DNA of 64,000 bases from Geoglobus ahangari. GTDB taxonomy: Archaea; Halobacteriota; Archaeoglobi; Archaeoglobales; Archaeoglobaceae. This document shows positions 25,027 through 33,202 of the stretch, one piece after another. The position numbers were made by a program, and so were the translations under genes. The notes under the pieces were generated by a model. That model saw nothing but the letters and a program-made list of their open reading frames with translations, made no database searches and was not told where the DNA came from. Within the stretch, counting starts at the first letter, position 1, and every line of letters starts with the position of its first letter. Location of the stretch: positions 1,302,001-1,366,000 of the forward strand of contig NZ_CP011267.1 in assembly GCF_001006045.1 (NCBI RefSeq), given 5' to 3'.

Positions 25027-25868
25027 GGCTCCTCGTCCTCAAACGCCCTCAGGAGATCTTTGTCGGAGATCATTCCTATGAACCTGTCGTTTGCGTCGAG
25101 GACGGGCAGGTAGTCAAGGTCGTTCTTGTCCATCTCCCTCGCCACCTTGGAGACGCTCGACTGCGGGTTGGCGAAGACGGGCTTCTTCATGAACTTCTTC
25201 ACAGGCTCCCTTGGCAGCTTTACAACGCTCACCTCGAAGTACTTCACCGCGTAATCCCTTATCCCTTCCCACGCCCAGCTGTCGTCTGAGTCGCTGGACG
25301 AGGAGTACTGCCTCGACTCTATGAAGTCCTCGATGAGCGTCTCTGTGAGCAGGATTTTCTCGTCTATTATTCCGACAACCCTCGCGTCATCATCGAGGAC
25401 AGGGCAGGCTTCAGCGTTGGCGACCCTCATTATCTCTCCGGCAACGTTCAGCGGCGTCTCCTGCCACACGCAGACGGTGGAGTTGTTTATGTACTCCCTA
25501 ATCGGCTTTTCAACGCCTGCATCGGCGAAAACTCTTATCAGGTCTCTCACCGTAATTATCCCAACGAGTTTGTCCCCCTCAACCACGGGAAGCCTTCTGA
25601 AGTGGGTTGAGTTGAGGATCCTGATTACCTCCTTAATGTCAGTGTCAGGGGTGACGTAGGTTGGGTTGGGAGTCATCAGAAGCGCGAGCTGATCCTCCTC
25701 TATCTTCCTGAGTATGTCCTTCCTCGTGACGATACCTGCGAGCTTCCCGTCCTTCAGTACGGGAACCGCGGATATCCCGTGCTTCTTGAACAGCTCAAGG
25801 ACATACTCTCTCGAGTTTGGGAGTTCAGCATAAATGACGTCTGGGTTCATAACGTCCTTGGCCTTCAT
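25023..25868 (-). CDS. Four-CBS-domain protein
   Basis: 281 residues with four CBS motifs: KAKDVMNPDVIYAELPN at the N-terminus, LALLMTPNPTYVTPDTD, PIREYINNSTVCVWQETP and VKKFMKKPVFANPQSSV. Each is followed by its V-G-I-I/V-x-x-x-D-L/I end. Between CBS 3 and 4 is a Ser/Asp-rich linker (QYSSSSDSDDSWAWEG). CBS pairs bind adenine nucleotides or S-adenosylmethionine and act as energy sensors. ATG 25868 is chosen because AATATATATTTT (25894-25906) then lies at promoter distance; ATG 25883 is an alternative. Confidence 0.88.
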   Translation of the reverse strand: MKAKDVMNPDVIYAELPNSREYVLELFKKHGISAVPVLKDGKLAGIVTRKDILRKIEEDQLALLMTPNPTYVTPDTDIKEVIRILNSTHFRRLPVVEGDKLVGIITVRDLIRVFADAGVEKPIREYINNSTVCVWQETPLNVAGEIMRVANAEACPVLDDDARVVGIIDEKILLTETLIEDFIESRQYSSSSDSDDSWAWEGIRDYAVKYFEVSVVKLPREPVKKFMKKPVFANPQSSVSKVAREMDKNDLDYLPVLDANDRFIGMISDKDLLRAFEDEEP

Positions 25869-25893
25869 GACATGGCTTTCCATACCAAAATGC

Positions 25894-25906
25894 AATATAT
25901 ATTTTT
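25894..25906 (-). promoter_or_regulatory. TATA box of the CBS protein gene
   Basis: AATATATATTTTT on the plus strand reads as AAAAATATATATT on the minus strand. It is about 32 nt upstream of ATG 25868 but only about 17 nt from ATG 25883, so it argues for the downstream start. Confidence 0.5.
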
Positions 25907-25948
25907 CTGATATCTTAAAAAAGCGGGCTGAGAAAAAGGGGAGATTGT

Positions 25949-26917
25949 TCAGCTCTGCTTCAGCTTTTTCTTTCCGATGAGAGTGAGGTAGGCAAGATAC
26001 GCGTTCAGCTGTATCCTCTCGTGAGCCCCTTCAGTGAGGCGGAAGTCGATCTCTCCGAGCTTGTCAATCAGAACCACCTTCATTGACTCGTCGAGCTTTG
26101 AGGATATGATCTCCCTGTAGAGCTGGGAGACTATGTCCTCGCCGCTCATCCCGTACTCTATCATGAGCCTGTCCAGAAACTCCCTTGCCTCCATGAAGTC
26201 TCCCCTGAGCGCAGTCTCTATGAGCTTCTCCACCTCCTCCGGCTTTGCGGTGGCCGTGATCTGGTAGATCAGATCCGCGGTTATCTTCTTTCCGAGTGCT
26301 GAGGCGCCCTGAAGGGCGTTGATGGCCTTCCTGAAGTCCCCTCCCGAGACGTATATCAGCGCCTCCAGAGCCTCCTCGTCTATCTCCACGCCCTCTTTCT
26401 CGCATATCTCGAGCAGTCTCTTCTTCATCGCCTCCTTGGGGACAGGTCTGAACTTGAAAACGGCACACCTGCTCTGTATCGGCTCGATTATCCTGCTGAC
26501 ATAGTTGCAGCTCAGGATGAACCTGCACGTCTTGGAGTACATCTCCATCGTTCTCCTCAGGGCAGCCTGAGCATCGGCAGTGAGGGCATCAGCCTCGTCG
26601 AGGAATATGATCTTGAAGGGGGCGGATATCGGAGCGGTTCTGGCGAACTCCTTTATCTTGTGCCTGACGACATCTATTCCCCTCTCATCGCTGGCGTTCA
26701 TCTCTATAAAGTTGTCCTGCCACACATCTCCAAAGAGATCTCTCGCGAGGGCTATTGCTGTTGCAGTCTTTCCCGTTCCGGGAGGCCCGGAGAACAGAAG
26801 GTGAGGGATGTTCTTTCTCTCAACATAGCCCTTGAGCCTCTGGATTACCTCCTCCTGGCCCACGACCTCGTCGAGGGTTCTGGGCCTGTACTTCTCAACC
26901 CAGATCTCGGTGTCCAT
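25949..26917 (-). CDS. rfcS: Replication factor C small subunit
   Basis: 322 residues. WVEKYRPRTLDEVVGQE is the RFC box at the N-terminus, Walker A is FSGPPGTGKTATA, Walker B IIFLDEADALTADAQAALRRTME, and SCNYVSRIIEPIQSRCAVF contains the SRC arginine-finger motif. It is a clamp-loader ATPase that loads PCNA. The large subunit is not in the window. ATG at 26917. Confidence 0.97.
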   Translation of the reverse strand: MDTEIWVEKYRPRTLDEVVGQEEVIQRLKGYVERKNIPHLLFSGPPGTGKTATAIALARDLFGDVWQDNFIEMNASDERGIDVVRHKIKEFARTAPISAPFKIIFLDEADALTADAQAALRRTMEMYSKTCRFILSCNYVSRIIEPIQSRCAVFKFRPVPKEAMKKRLLEICEKEGVEIDEEALEALIYVSGGDFRKAINALQGASALGKKITADLIYQITATAKPEEVEKLIETALRGDFMEAREFLDRLMIEYGMSGEDIVSQLYREIISSKLDESMKVVLIDKLGEIDFRLTEGAHERIQLNAYLAYLTLIGKKKLKQS

Positions 26918-26963
26918 CGGTATACTCTTCCCGGCGCAACATTAAAAACCTTCCGGGGGCTGA

Positions 26964-27203
26964 ATGGTACGGATGCAGGTAACTGAGAGGGCTCTGGAGA
27001 AGCTCAGGCGCATGGGGTTTGGCCAGATAACCCTCACGACCACACTCTACTGCTGCGACGTCCTTGTCGACATCGCTAAGGGCAGGGGAGAGGTGCTGGT
27101 CTTCTCTCGAGATGGTGTGGAAATTTACGCTGATGAGGGGATGGCGGATCTCCTCGCAAATGCGACGCTCGACTACGATGGTGGCTTCGTGTTGAGGGTT
27201 TAG
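26964..27203 (+). CDS. Small protein distantly resembling the IscA/HesB fold
   Basis: 79 residues. The start (MQVTERALEKLRRMG) and the end (IYADEGMADLLANATLDYDGGFVL) resemble the first helix and the last third of A-type iron-sulfur carriers, where the end normally reads LDYVEGL-GSGF. The three IscA cysteines are not in their usual places; instead there is a vicinal CC in LYCCDVLVD. It could bind a metal, or be a cysteine-poor structural relative. ATG 26964 or 26973. It shares the short intergenic region with divergent rfcS. Function unknown. Confidence 0.6.
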   Translation: MVRMQVTERALEKLRRMGFGQITLTTTLYCCDVLVDIAKGRGEVLVFSRDGVEIYADEGMADLLANATLDYDGGFVLRV

Positions 27204-27262
27204 CACAAATCCGGTAGGGTATTATATAGCGGAGACTGTTTTTCAGTTAAAGGTGATTTGAG

Positions 27263-27949
27263 ATGGGATTGCTCAGGGAAGAGGATAAGAAGTATCTGAG
27301 GGAGGAGTTTGAGAAGATCCTGAAGGACAGGGTTAGGCTGCTTCTCTTCTCAAGCGAGGATGAGCACTGCATATACTGCAAGGACACGAGACAACTCCTT
27401 GAGGAGGTTGCAGAGCTCTCGGACAAGATTGAGCTTGAGGTCTACGATGTGAAGAGCGATGAGGCGAAGGAGAGGGGAGTTGAGTACGCACCCACGATAA
27501 TCCTGACCGATGAGAGCGATGAACTCGATTCGAGGGTTAAGTTCACCGGAATTCCCTCAGGCTATGAGTTCACGACGCTCATCAAGGACATAATGTTCGT
27601 CTCGACAAGACAGCTCGAGATAAGTGACGCGACGATTCAGACCCTTCAGGATGTGAAGAGCAACCTCAAGATCGAGGTCTACGTCACCCCAAGCTGCCCG
27701 TACTGCCCGAGGGCTGTCCTTGTAGCCCACCAGTTCGCAATGGTGAGCGAGAAGATCGTGGCAGAGATGGTTGAGAGCCTTGAGTTCCCGAGCCTTGCCG
27801 ACAAGTGGGGAGTGATGGGTGTTCCGCACACGGTCATAAAGAACCTTGACAAGGGCAATGTTGTGCAGTTCGTGGGAGCATACCCAGAAACGCACGTGAT
27901 AAACTTCGTGAAGGATGCAGATGAGGGCAAGGAAGTCGATATGAGGTAG
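27263..27949 (+). CDS. Protein disulfide oxidoreductase (PDO), two thioredoxin folds
   Basis: 228 residues made of two thioredoxin-like units, each with a redox centre: HCIYCKD (unit 1, about residue 37) and CPYCPRAV (unit 2, about residue 150). PDOs of hyperthermophiles form and shuffle intracellular disulfides. The cis-proline of unit 2 is in VMGVPHTVI. ATTATATAGC (27231-27240) is 27 nt upstream and AAGGTGAT precedes the ATG, so either leaderless or SD-led initiation works. Confidence 0.93.
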   Translation: MGLLREEDKKYLREEFEKILKDRVRLLLFSSEDEHCIYCKDTRQLLEEVAELSDKIELEVYDVKSDEAKERGVEYAPTIILTDESDELDSRVKFTGIPSGYEFTTLIKDIMFVSTRQLEISDATIQTLQDVKSNLKIEVYVTPSCPYCPRAVLVAHQFAMVSEKIVAEMVESLEFPSLADKWGVMGVPHTVIKNLDKGNVVQFVGAYPETHVINFVKDADEGKEVDMR

Positions 27950-27970
27950 CCGGTTGGCTCTGGCAAAAGT

Positions 27971-27980
27971 ATTTAAATTT
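27971..27980 (+). promoter_or_regulatory. TATA box of the 28.0 kb small gene
   Basis: ATTTAAATTT, centred 25 nt before the ATG at 28001, preceded by AAAAGT as a plausible BRE-like purine run. There is no Shine-Dalgarno before the ATG, so the message is predicted to be leaderless. Confidence 0.55.
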
Positions 27981-28000
27981 GGGCGACAGTCTGGAGAGCA

Positions 28001-28270
28001 ATGGAAGAGTTTGAAGAGATCATAGAGATTGAGTTTGACGACGAGGAATTCGAGGGAGAGGACGATATAAGGCTAACGGAAATTTACAAGCTCGCGGTGA
28101 AGCTCCTCGAACACCTCGACAGGCTTAAGAGTCAGGAGCTTAAAGAGGCGACATCTCTGATGATAATACGCGAGCTCCTCTCCGACGACAGGGTGCTGAT
28201 TGGACTGGCAAGCAAGATGATTCAGGACCTCAGCTTAGGTTACGAGGACGACCCTACGTATTCCTCCTGA
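28001..28270 (+). CDS. Hypothetical acidic helical protein
   Basis: 89 residues. The N-terminal 25 are highly acidic (EEFEEIIEIEFDDEEFEGEDD), followed by two to three amphipathic helices (IYKLAVKLLEHLDRL, ATSLMIIRELLSDDRVLIGLASKMI). No family recognised. It is real by its clear promoter at -25, its own stop and codon use like the neighbours. It sits immediately before the PhoU-like gene. Confidence 0.65.
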   Translation: MEEFEEIIEIEFDDEEFEGEDDIRLTEIYKLAVKLLEHLDRLKSQELKEATSLMIIRELLSDDRVLIGLASKMIQDLSLGYEDDPTYSS

Positions 28271-28323
28271 AGGAATTTTAGCCTGAGGGAAAAATATTTT
28301 AATTTCTTTGTATCAGTTTATAT

Positions 28324-29295
28324 GTGGAGTCCAGAAAGCTTCAGCTGATAGGCGGCTCCAGCTTCATGGTGAGCCTGCCGAAGAGCTGGATTAAGAAGAA
28401 CAACCTTGATCAGGGAGACGAGATTCTGCTGGACATTGACGACGATGTAATCAAGCTGATGCCGAAGAAGTACACTGAAGAGCACAGGGTCGTTAAGGCC
28501 GTTGTCGGAAAACTGCCGAAGTACGACGAGAGCTTTCTCAGGAGGTTCATAATTGCCCTCTACATTCAGGGGCTCGACGAGATAGTCATTCAGGACAAGG
28601 TCATTTCTCCGAAGGTTGTTGGGAGGATAAGCAGGATTGTGCACGACGTCATAGGCATGGAGATCATAGACGCTGGAGAGGACAGGATCGTCCTGAGGAG
28701 CCTCACCACCACGGAGTTCGACATAGAGGGCGTGCTGAAGAGAATGTCCCAGATAATCTCGGGAATCATAGAGAGCATAGTCGACAGCATAAGGATTGAC
28801 GACAGGGAGGGATTGAAGGAGATTGCGAAGCTTGAGGAGGACACGGACAGGCTCTACATGCTCGCGGTGAGGCTCGAGAACAGGATAATCAGGGACATGA
28901 TGTCTCCGTCGAAGTGGAGCGAGATGAGGAACATCCTTGGAATGAGGATCGTCGCAAAGACGCTTGAGGAGATTGCCGACTCGCTGTTCGACTTCTCGGA
29001 GAACCTGTACTCTGCAGAAAACTACGATGAGATTGCCAAGGAGTATGTGGAGGTACTGCTGAACGTGGAGGACATGTTCTCCAAGGTCATGCTCGCCTAC
29101 ATGGACTCGGAGATCGAGAAAGCGAATGACGTTATGGAGATGTCCCACGAGCTTGAAGAGGAGCTCCTCGCGAAGATAAGGGAGGGCGCGGAAGACCCGC
29201 TGCTGATTTACCCGCTTATAGACATCTGCAGGAAGATAAAGAGCATTGGTGTGATCGCGATAAACAGGGGAGTGAGGGAGCTAATAAACGGCTAA
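28324..29295 (+). CDS. PhoU-family regulator with N-terminal AbrB domain
   Basis: 323 residues. Residues 1-50 form a SpoVT/AbrB domain (KLQLIGGSSFMVSLPKSWIKKN, then GDEILLDIDDDVIKLMP). The rest is helical, with two PhoU-like repeats containing E-x3-D-type metal-binding helices (LEEDTDRLYML, ETLEEIADSLFDF-like). Archaeal AbrB-PhoU proteins are thought to regulate phosphate uptake; no pst genes are nearby. GTG start at 28324 with AATATTTTAAT about 25 nt upstream. Converges with the ornithine cyclodeaminase gene (4-bp overlap). Confidence 0.88.
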   Translation: MESRKLQLIGGSSFMVSLPKSWIKKNNLDQGDEILLDIDDDVIKLMPKKYTEEHRVVKAVVGKLPKYDESFLRRFIIALYIQGLDEIVIQDKVISPKVVGRISRIVHDVIGMEIIDAGEDRIVLRSLTTTEFDIEGVLKRMSQIISGIIESIVDSIRIDDREGLKEIAKLEEDTDRLYMLAVRLENRIIRDMMSPSKWSEMRNILGMRIVAKTLEEIADSLFDFSENLYSAENYDEIAKEYVEVLLNVEDMFSKVMLAYMDSEIEKANDVMEMSHELEEELLAKIREGAEDPLLIYPLIDICRKIKSIGVIAINRGVRELING

Positions 29296-30521
29296 CCCTC
29301 CTTTTCCACCTCCTTTATGCTCTCGTAGAGCTCCGGGAGGAAGAGGCCCACGTCAGTGACTATTCCTATCGCCTGATGGCTCCCCCTGTCAACGAGCTTT
29401 GTGACGGTCGACGGGTTGGCATCGACGCAGATTGTCTTGACGGTCGATGGCAGAAGATTTCCGACGGCTATGCTGTGGAGCATCGAGGCGAGCATTATCA
29501 CCATGCTGACTCCTTTCAAAGCCTGCTTCATCGCCTTCTTGGCCTCCATGGTGTCGGTGATGACCTCCGGCAGAGGGCCATCGTCCCTTATCGATCCCGC
29601 CAGCACGAAGGGCACGTTGTTCCTGACACATTCGTACATTATCCCGTCCTTCACGATTCCCTTCTCCACCGCCTGCCTGATTCCCCCTGCAGCTATCACC
29701 TTGCTTATCGTGTGAATGTGGTGCCTGTTGCCCCCGGGAACGGGTCTGCCGGTCTTTATGTCCATCCCCAGCGAGGTTCCGAATATGGAGATCTCGATGT
29801 CGTGCACAGCAAGGGCGTTTCCGGACAGGAGGACGTCTACATACCCGTCCCTGATCATTCCGGCGAGTGCATCCCTCGCTGCGGTGTGATCAACTGCCGG
29901 GCCGGCAACGACCGCGATCTTCCCTCCATTCCTCTTCAGGTTCACTATCTCCCTCGCAATGGCCTTTATCACATATGGCGTTGGCCTCTCGGTTGAGATG
30001 TGCCCGCCCATGAACTCGAACGTAGAGGACTTCCTCGGCCTCTCGGGAGGGATAACCTTCACGCCCTTCTCGCCGATAACTATCTTGTCGCCCTTCTTCA
30101 CTTCGTTGAGGAATCTGCAGAAAGCGCGCTTCCTCTCAACATCAACCACGATCACCCTGTCCATCCCTATGTCCTCGACCTCCACCCACTCACCATTGAT
30201 CCTGACGAGGGTGGGGTTGTTGGTCGTCACGTAAAAGCCGTCCGGTAAAACCCTGTCCTCAGGAGCCTCGGCGAGCTCAACGTCCTCAGCATCCGGGATT
30301 CTCGCCCCAAGCTTGTGGAGCTCCTTCATTATCTCGTTGAGGTGCTCCTCGTCCCTGCCGAAGACTATCATTCTGGCGTAGCTCTTGTCCTCCTTCCTCT
30401 TGCCTATCCTGAACTCGAGTATCTCAAACTCCCCGTCAAGGTCGAGAATGAGGTCGAGAACCCTCGGGAAGATGTTGGAGTCTATGAGGTGACCCTCAAA
30501 CTCTACCTCCCTCGCAATCAT
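29292..30521 (-). CDS. Archaeal ornithine cyclodeaminase (LOR/SDH, TIGR00300 type)
   Basis: 409 residues. The N-terminal LOR/SDH bifunctional-enzyme conserved region (EGHLIDSNIFPRVLDLI...) occupies about 1-110. Further on are HISTERPTPYVI, GPAVDHTAARDALAGMI, a ferredoxin-like/Rossmann C-terminal half with DVLLSGNALAVHDIE, and ICVDANPSTVTKLVDRG. The Methanococcus homologue converts L-ornithine to proline with release of ammonia. A TATA-like TTTTTATTG lies about 27 nt upstream of the ATG (leaderless). Confidence 0.87.
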   Translation of the reverse strand: MIAREVEFEGHLIDSNIFPRVLDLILDLDGEFEILEFRIGKRKEDKSYARMIVFGRDEEHLNEIMKELHKLGARIPDAEDVELAEAPEDRVLPDGFYVTTNNPTLVRINGEWVEVEDIGMDRVIVVDVERKRAFCRFLNEVKKGDKIVIGEKGVKVIPPERPRKSSTFEFMGGHISTERPTPYVIKAIAREIVNLKRNGGKIAVVAGPAVDHTAARDALAGMIRDGYVDVLLSGNALAVHDIEISIFGTSLGMDIKTGRPVPGGNRHHIHTISKVIAAGGIRQAVEKGIVKDGIMYECVRNNVPFVLAGSIRDDGPLPEVITDTMEAKKAMKQALKGVSMVIMLASMLHSIAVGNLLPSTVKTICVDANPSTVTKLVDRGSHQAIGIVTDVGLFLPELYESIKEVEKEG

Positions 30522-30572
30522 AAACTAAGAGCAGAAGAGCACAATAAAAACCTTCCGAGGGAAAAATGGGTG

Positions 30573-30983
30573 TTAGAGGTTTCTCTCGACCCACCTCTTA
30601 AGCTCAGCCTTGGGCAATGCTCCTACAACCTTGTCCACGGGTCTGCCGTTCTTGAAGAATATGAGCGTGGGGATTCCGGTTATTCCGTACCTCCCTGCGA
30701 TCATCGGGTTCTCGTCGGTGTTGAGCTTCGCGAACACTACCTTTCCAGCGTACTCCTTGGCGAGCTGCTCGACTATCGGGGCGATCATCCTGCAGGGCAT
30801 GCACCACTCGGCCCAGAAGTCCACGACGATGTTCTTGTGCTTTGCGAGGACATCGTCGAAGTTGCTCGCATCGACCTTTATCGGGTGATCGATGACCTCC
30901 TGCTTTGGCTGCTCTCCCTGACCGCCGAGCTTCTGCATGAGCTCCATCATCCTCTTCTGCCTTATTTTCTCCAGTTCATCCAT
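30573..30983 (-). CDS. Thioredoxin with N-terminal helical extension
   Basis: 136 residues. After about 35 residues of charged helix (DELEKIRQKRMMELMQKLGG), a thioredoxin domain follows with the motif FWAEWCMPCRMIAP (WCMPC instead of WCGPC), the conserved aspartate region VVDFWAEW and cis-Pro in TGIPTLIFFKNG. A cytosolic dithiol reductant. The ATG overlaps the 3' end of the Trm10 gene by 8 bp, so the two are co-transcribed. Confidence 0.93.
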   Translation of the reverse strand: MDELEKIRQKRMMELMQKLGGQGEQPKQEVIDHPIKVDASNFDDVLAKHKNIVVDFWAEWCMPCRMIAPIVEQLAKEYAGKVVFAKLNTDENPMIAGRYGITGIPTLIFFKNGRPVDKVVGALPKAELKRWVERNL

Positions 30984-31974
30984 GGTTCACATTTTCTTCG
31001 GAAGTTACTTTAAGGCTTTTCGGAGGAGTGAAGGAGTCATCAATCACTATGACCCCCATGTCCCTCGCACACCTGTAAAAGTCCTCCTCTATCACGTTGA
31101 GCCACCCTTTGACGCTCTCGAAGAAGGACTTCTCTATTACCCTGAACTTCCTGTCCCCAACCATGACTCTCCTGCAGTTCCTTGCGATCTCCCTCCTGAG
31201 CCTCCACCTCGCGATCTTCCTGTTCTGAACCTCGTAGATGGCTCTCTCAACATCAATCCCATCCAGCACAGCTTTCAGGACGATCTCGGTTATGTGGTTT
31301 ATCCTGTCCGGAACCCCGACCACGTCGCCCCTCAGCAGTATCTTTCTCCTCTCCACCTCGAATCCGTTCTCAACCAGCCTTCTGTAGATGATCTCCGTCG
31401 TCCCGGCCTTGTTACCCACCTTGTCCACTATCCCTCCCACGATGTAGCAGTCGGCAACCTCTCCGCTGAAAACCTCCTCGGCGTTGGGGTCGAGCAGGAT
31501 CACCCTTTCGGGCTGCTTTTCCCTCAGAAAGTCCTCGACCGAGGGGTACTGGGGTGCGGACACCCTGACCTTCATTCCCGCAATTACGAGTCTCTCGTCC
31601 CACATGTACCTCCTCACGACCGAGAGCGTCTTCTGGATCTGGTTCACGAGGCTTTTTAGCTCCTTCTCTGTGTGGATGTCCTTCAGCGAGCAGTCCACGA
31701 CGATGTACGGGAACTTCTCAAGCTCGCTCCCTATCTCCTCCGCACTAATACCATCATCGAACCTCCACGCCACGTAGCTGCAGCTCTCAACCGCATTTCC
31801 GCTCAGGTCGAACCTGTACCTTCCCTCTCCCTCCCTGATCCTGAACTCTCCGCTGGCGAACTTTCTGGCTATGTACTGAATCGGATCCTCATCGAGAACC
31901 TTCCGGGAGTTGGTTGAGATGCAGGAGATCCCTCTCGACCTGAGAAAATTGACGAACACGTCCCTCAAACGCAC
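30976..31974 (-). CDS. trm10: Archaeal Trm10-type tRNA (position 9, N1) methyltransferase
   Basis: 332 residues. An N-terminal helical RNA-binding part is followed by a SPOUT domain: PYIVVDCSLKDIHTEKELKSL, then VILLDPNAEEVF, YIVGGIVDKVG and GVPDRINHITEIVLKAVLDG near the knot. The architecture fits archaeal Trm10 proteins, which methylate A9 and/or G9 of tRNA. The catalytic aspartate would lie in the GGIVDK segment. GTG start at 31974 with CTTTTATT 27 nt upstream. Confidence 0.8.
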   Translation of the reverse strand: MRLRDVFVNFLRSRGISCISTNSRKVLDEDPIQYIARKFASGEFRIREGEGRYRFDLSGNAVESCSYVAWRFDDGISAEEIGSELEKFPYIVVDCSLKDIHTEKELKSLVNQIQKTLSVVRRYMWDERLVIAGMKVRVSAPQYPSVEDFLREKQPERVILLDPNAEEVFSGEVADCYIVGGIVDKVGNKAGTTEIIYRRLVENGFEVERRKILLRGDVVGVPDRINHITEIVLKAVLDGIDVERAIYEVQNRKIARWRLRREIARNCRRVMVGDRKFRVIEKSFFESVKGWLNVIEEDFYRCARDMGVIVIDDSFTPPKSLKVTSEENVNHG

Positions 31975-32013
31975 GAATGTTGGCTGGAAAAATGGAATAA
32001 AAGCTTATTGGAA

Positions 32014-32283
32014 TCAGCCGAATACCTCTCTGACGTCCTCATCGCTCAGCTTCAGCTCGCTCTTCAGCATCTCGAGCTTCTCGTCGCAGAAGGTGACGAA
32101 TCTGAAGTACTCCTCGTCGCTGATCTTCCCCTGCCTTAACAGGAGGGTGGCGTAGTGATCCACGACTTCGAGATCGTCCTTGAACAGGAAGTAGCTTGAC
32201 ACGTCACCGATCTCGAGATACCTACGGTACCACCTCTCCACGGTGTCCATCAAAACCCTGATCTCAGAACTCGACGCTTCCAC
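32014..32283 (-). CDS. Hypothetical helical protein
   Basis: 89 residues, all predicted helix (VERWYRRYLEIGDVSSYFLFKD, then YATLLLRQGKISDEEYFRFV and LKSELKLSDEDVREVF). No family recognised. GTG 32283 overlaps the 3' end of the small cysteine-rich gene by 20 bp; an ATG at 32250 is an alternative. It is probably co-transcribed with that gene from the TATA box at 32.41 kb. Confidence 0.6.
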   Translation of the reverse strand: MEASSSEIRVLMDTVERWYRRYLEIGDVSSYFLFKDDLEVVDHYATLLLRQGKISDEEYFRFVTFCDEKLEMLKSELKLSDEDVREVFG

Positions 32284-32395
32284 ACCCCTTCGCCCCCTCG
32301 ACTACCGCTTCATATATCGGACACTTCCTGCACTTCTCTCTTTCAGGCTCACCCTCGATGCACTCTATTGTTGAATCGTAAATGCACCTGACCAT
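32264..32395 (-). CDS. Small cysteine-rich protein (43 aa)
   Basis: Frame from ATG 32395 to TGA 32264. It has five cysteines: C4, C12, a CRKC pair at 22-25, and C38 in KGCGS. Such spacing suggests a zinc or iron-sulfur site. A strong TATA box (CTTTTTAAATTT read on the minus strand) lies about 25 nt upstream with no other gene to serve, which is the main support for a real, leaderless gene. Function unknown. Confidence 0.62.
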   Translation of the reverse strand: MVRCIYDSTIECIEGEPEREKCRKCPIYEAVVEGAKGCGSVEF

Positions 32396-32410
32396 GAAAA
32401 AACTTGCCTC

Positions 32411-32424
32411 AAAAATTTAAAAAG
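32411..32424 (-). promoter_or_regulatory. TATA box of the small cysteine-rich gene
   Basis: AAAAATTTAAAAAG on the plus strand, i.e. CTTTTTAAATTTTT on the minus strand, centred about 25 nt upstream of ATG 32395. The same T-rich stretch lies just downstream of the stop of the BssC-like gene and may also end that transcript. Confidence 0.55.
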
Positions 32425-32437
32425 AGTTTGAGGATTG

Positions 32438-32710
32438 TTACCTCTTCTCAAACCACTTGCAGCTCTTCACGATCGTGTACTTGCTGACGCACCAGTAGAA
32501 GGGCCAGTGGATTATCTTGCAGTAGCCTATGAGGTCTGCTGGCGGGAACTTTGTGTTCGGAATTACGGGCTTCATCCACTTGCAGTCCTTGCAGATGTGG
32601 GGGAACTGCTTGACGAACTCCTCCTGCTCAGGCGTCCAGACAGCTGGCTTTGGCCCCGCATCCTCCGGAAAGCTGAACTCCACCTTTTCGGCATGCGAGC
32701 TCATTTCCAT
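32438..32710 (-). CDS. Small Fe-S protein resembling BssC/HpdC accessory subunits
   Basis: 90 residues. The C-terminal half carries CKDCKW, about 20 residues later GYC, then a WC and finally SCKWF. This spacing matches the high-potential iron-sulfur folds of small subunits of glycyl-radical enzymes: HpdC of 4-hydroxyphenylacetate decarboxylase and BssC/TutF of benzylsuccinate synthase (CxxCxxF ... GxC ... TCxxxxF). The start overlaps the stop of the preceding gene (TGATG) behind GGAGGAG; ATG 32704 is also possible. No glycyl-radical catalytic subunit or activase is in this window, so the partner must be elsewhere or different. The family link is motif-based. Confidence 0.6.
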   Translation of the reverse strand: MEMSSHAEKVEFSFPEDAGPKPAVWTPEQEEFVKQFPHICKDCKWMKPVIPNTKFPPADLIGYCKIIHWPFYWCVSKYTIVKSCKWFEKR

Positions 32711-33198
32711 CACTCCTCCTCCTTCTTGAACTTACCGTAGACTGGCTTTCCTGGGTACTCGTCCTTGCCCCACGTGTCCAGGCTCTTTCTCCTGTCGATC
32801 CATGCGAACCTCCTGCTCTCGACCACTCCTGCTTTCAGTGGCTGGTTGGGCTTGGCCCTGATGAACTTGCCCCTCAGGTTCTCGGTCCTCGTCCTCGCCT
32901 TACCAGTGTACGTGCTCGGATCCCTCATGAGACCGTAGAACGGCCTCGTCTTCCCGGGCGTGCCAACCTTGATCGTCTCGTATCCGAGGTTCGGGTTGTC
33001 GGCGTAGAGCGGCAGGACGTCAGCCTCCTCGTCCACCTCGGTCGGCCCCTCAACGAGCCTGCCGTTCACGAACTTGAACCTCGCCACCCTGTCGCAGCCG
33101 GCGCACTTCACCTTGCCCTCAAAGTTCCAGAAGTAATAGGGATCGAGGTAGTTGACCCATCCACACTCATGCTCCCAGTAGTAAACCACCTTCACCAC
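32710..33198 (-). CDS. Zinc-ribbon-like protein of CoA-transferase operon
   Basis: 162 residues. Metal-binding residues cluster at the N-terminus: HECGW near residue 10 and CAGC at 32-35, forming a likely treble-clef or ribbon site. The remainder is rich in aromatic, Lys and Arg residues without recognisable motifs. GTG 33198 follows GAGGGGGTG, 4 bp after the CoA-transferase stop, and its stop overlaps the BssC-like start. Consistent co-translation suggests one complex with the CoA-transferases. No family recognised. Confidence 0.65.
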   Translation of the reverse strand: MVKVVYYWEHECGWVNYLDPYYFWNFEGKVKCAGCDRVARFKFVNGRLVEGPTEVDEEADVLPLYADNPNLGYETIKVGTPGKTRPFYGLMRDPSTYTGKARTRTENLRGKFIRAKPNQPLKAGVVESRRFAWIDRRKSLDTWGKDEYPGKPVYGKFKKEEE

Positions 33199-33202
33199 CC
33201 CC

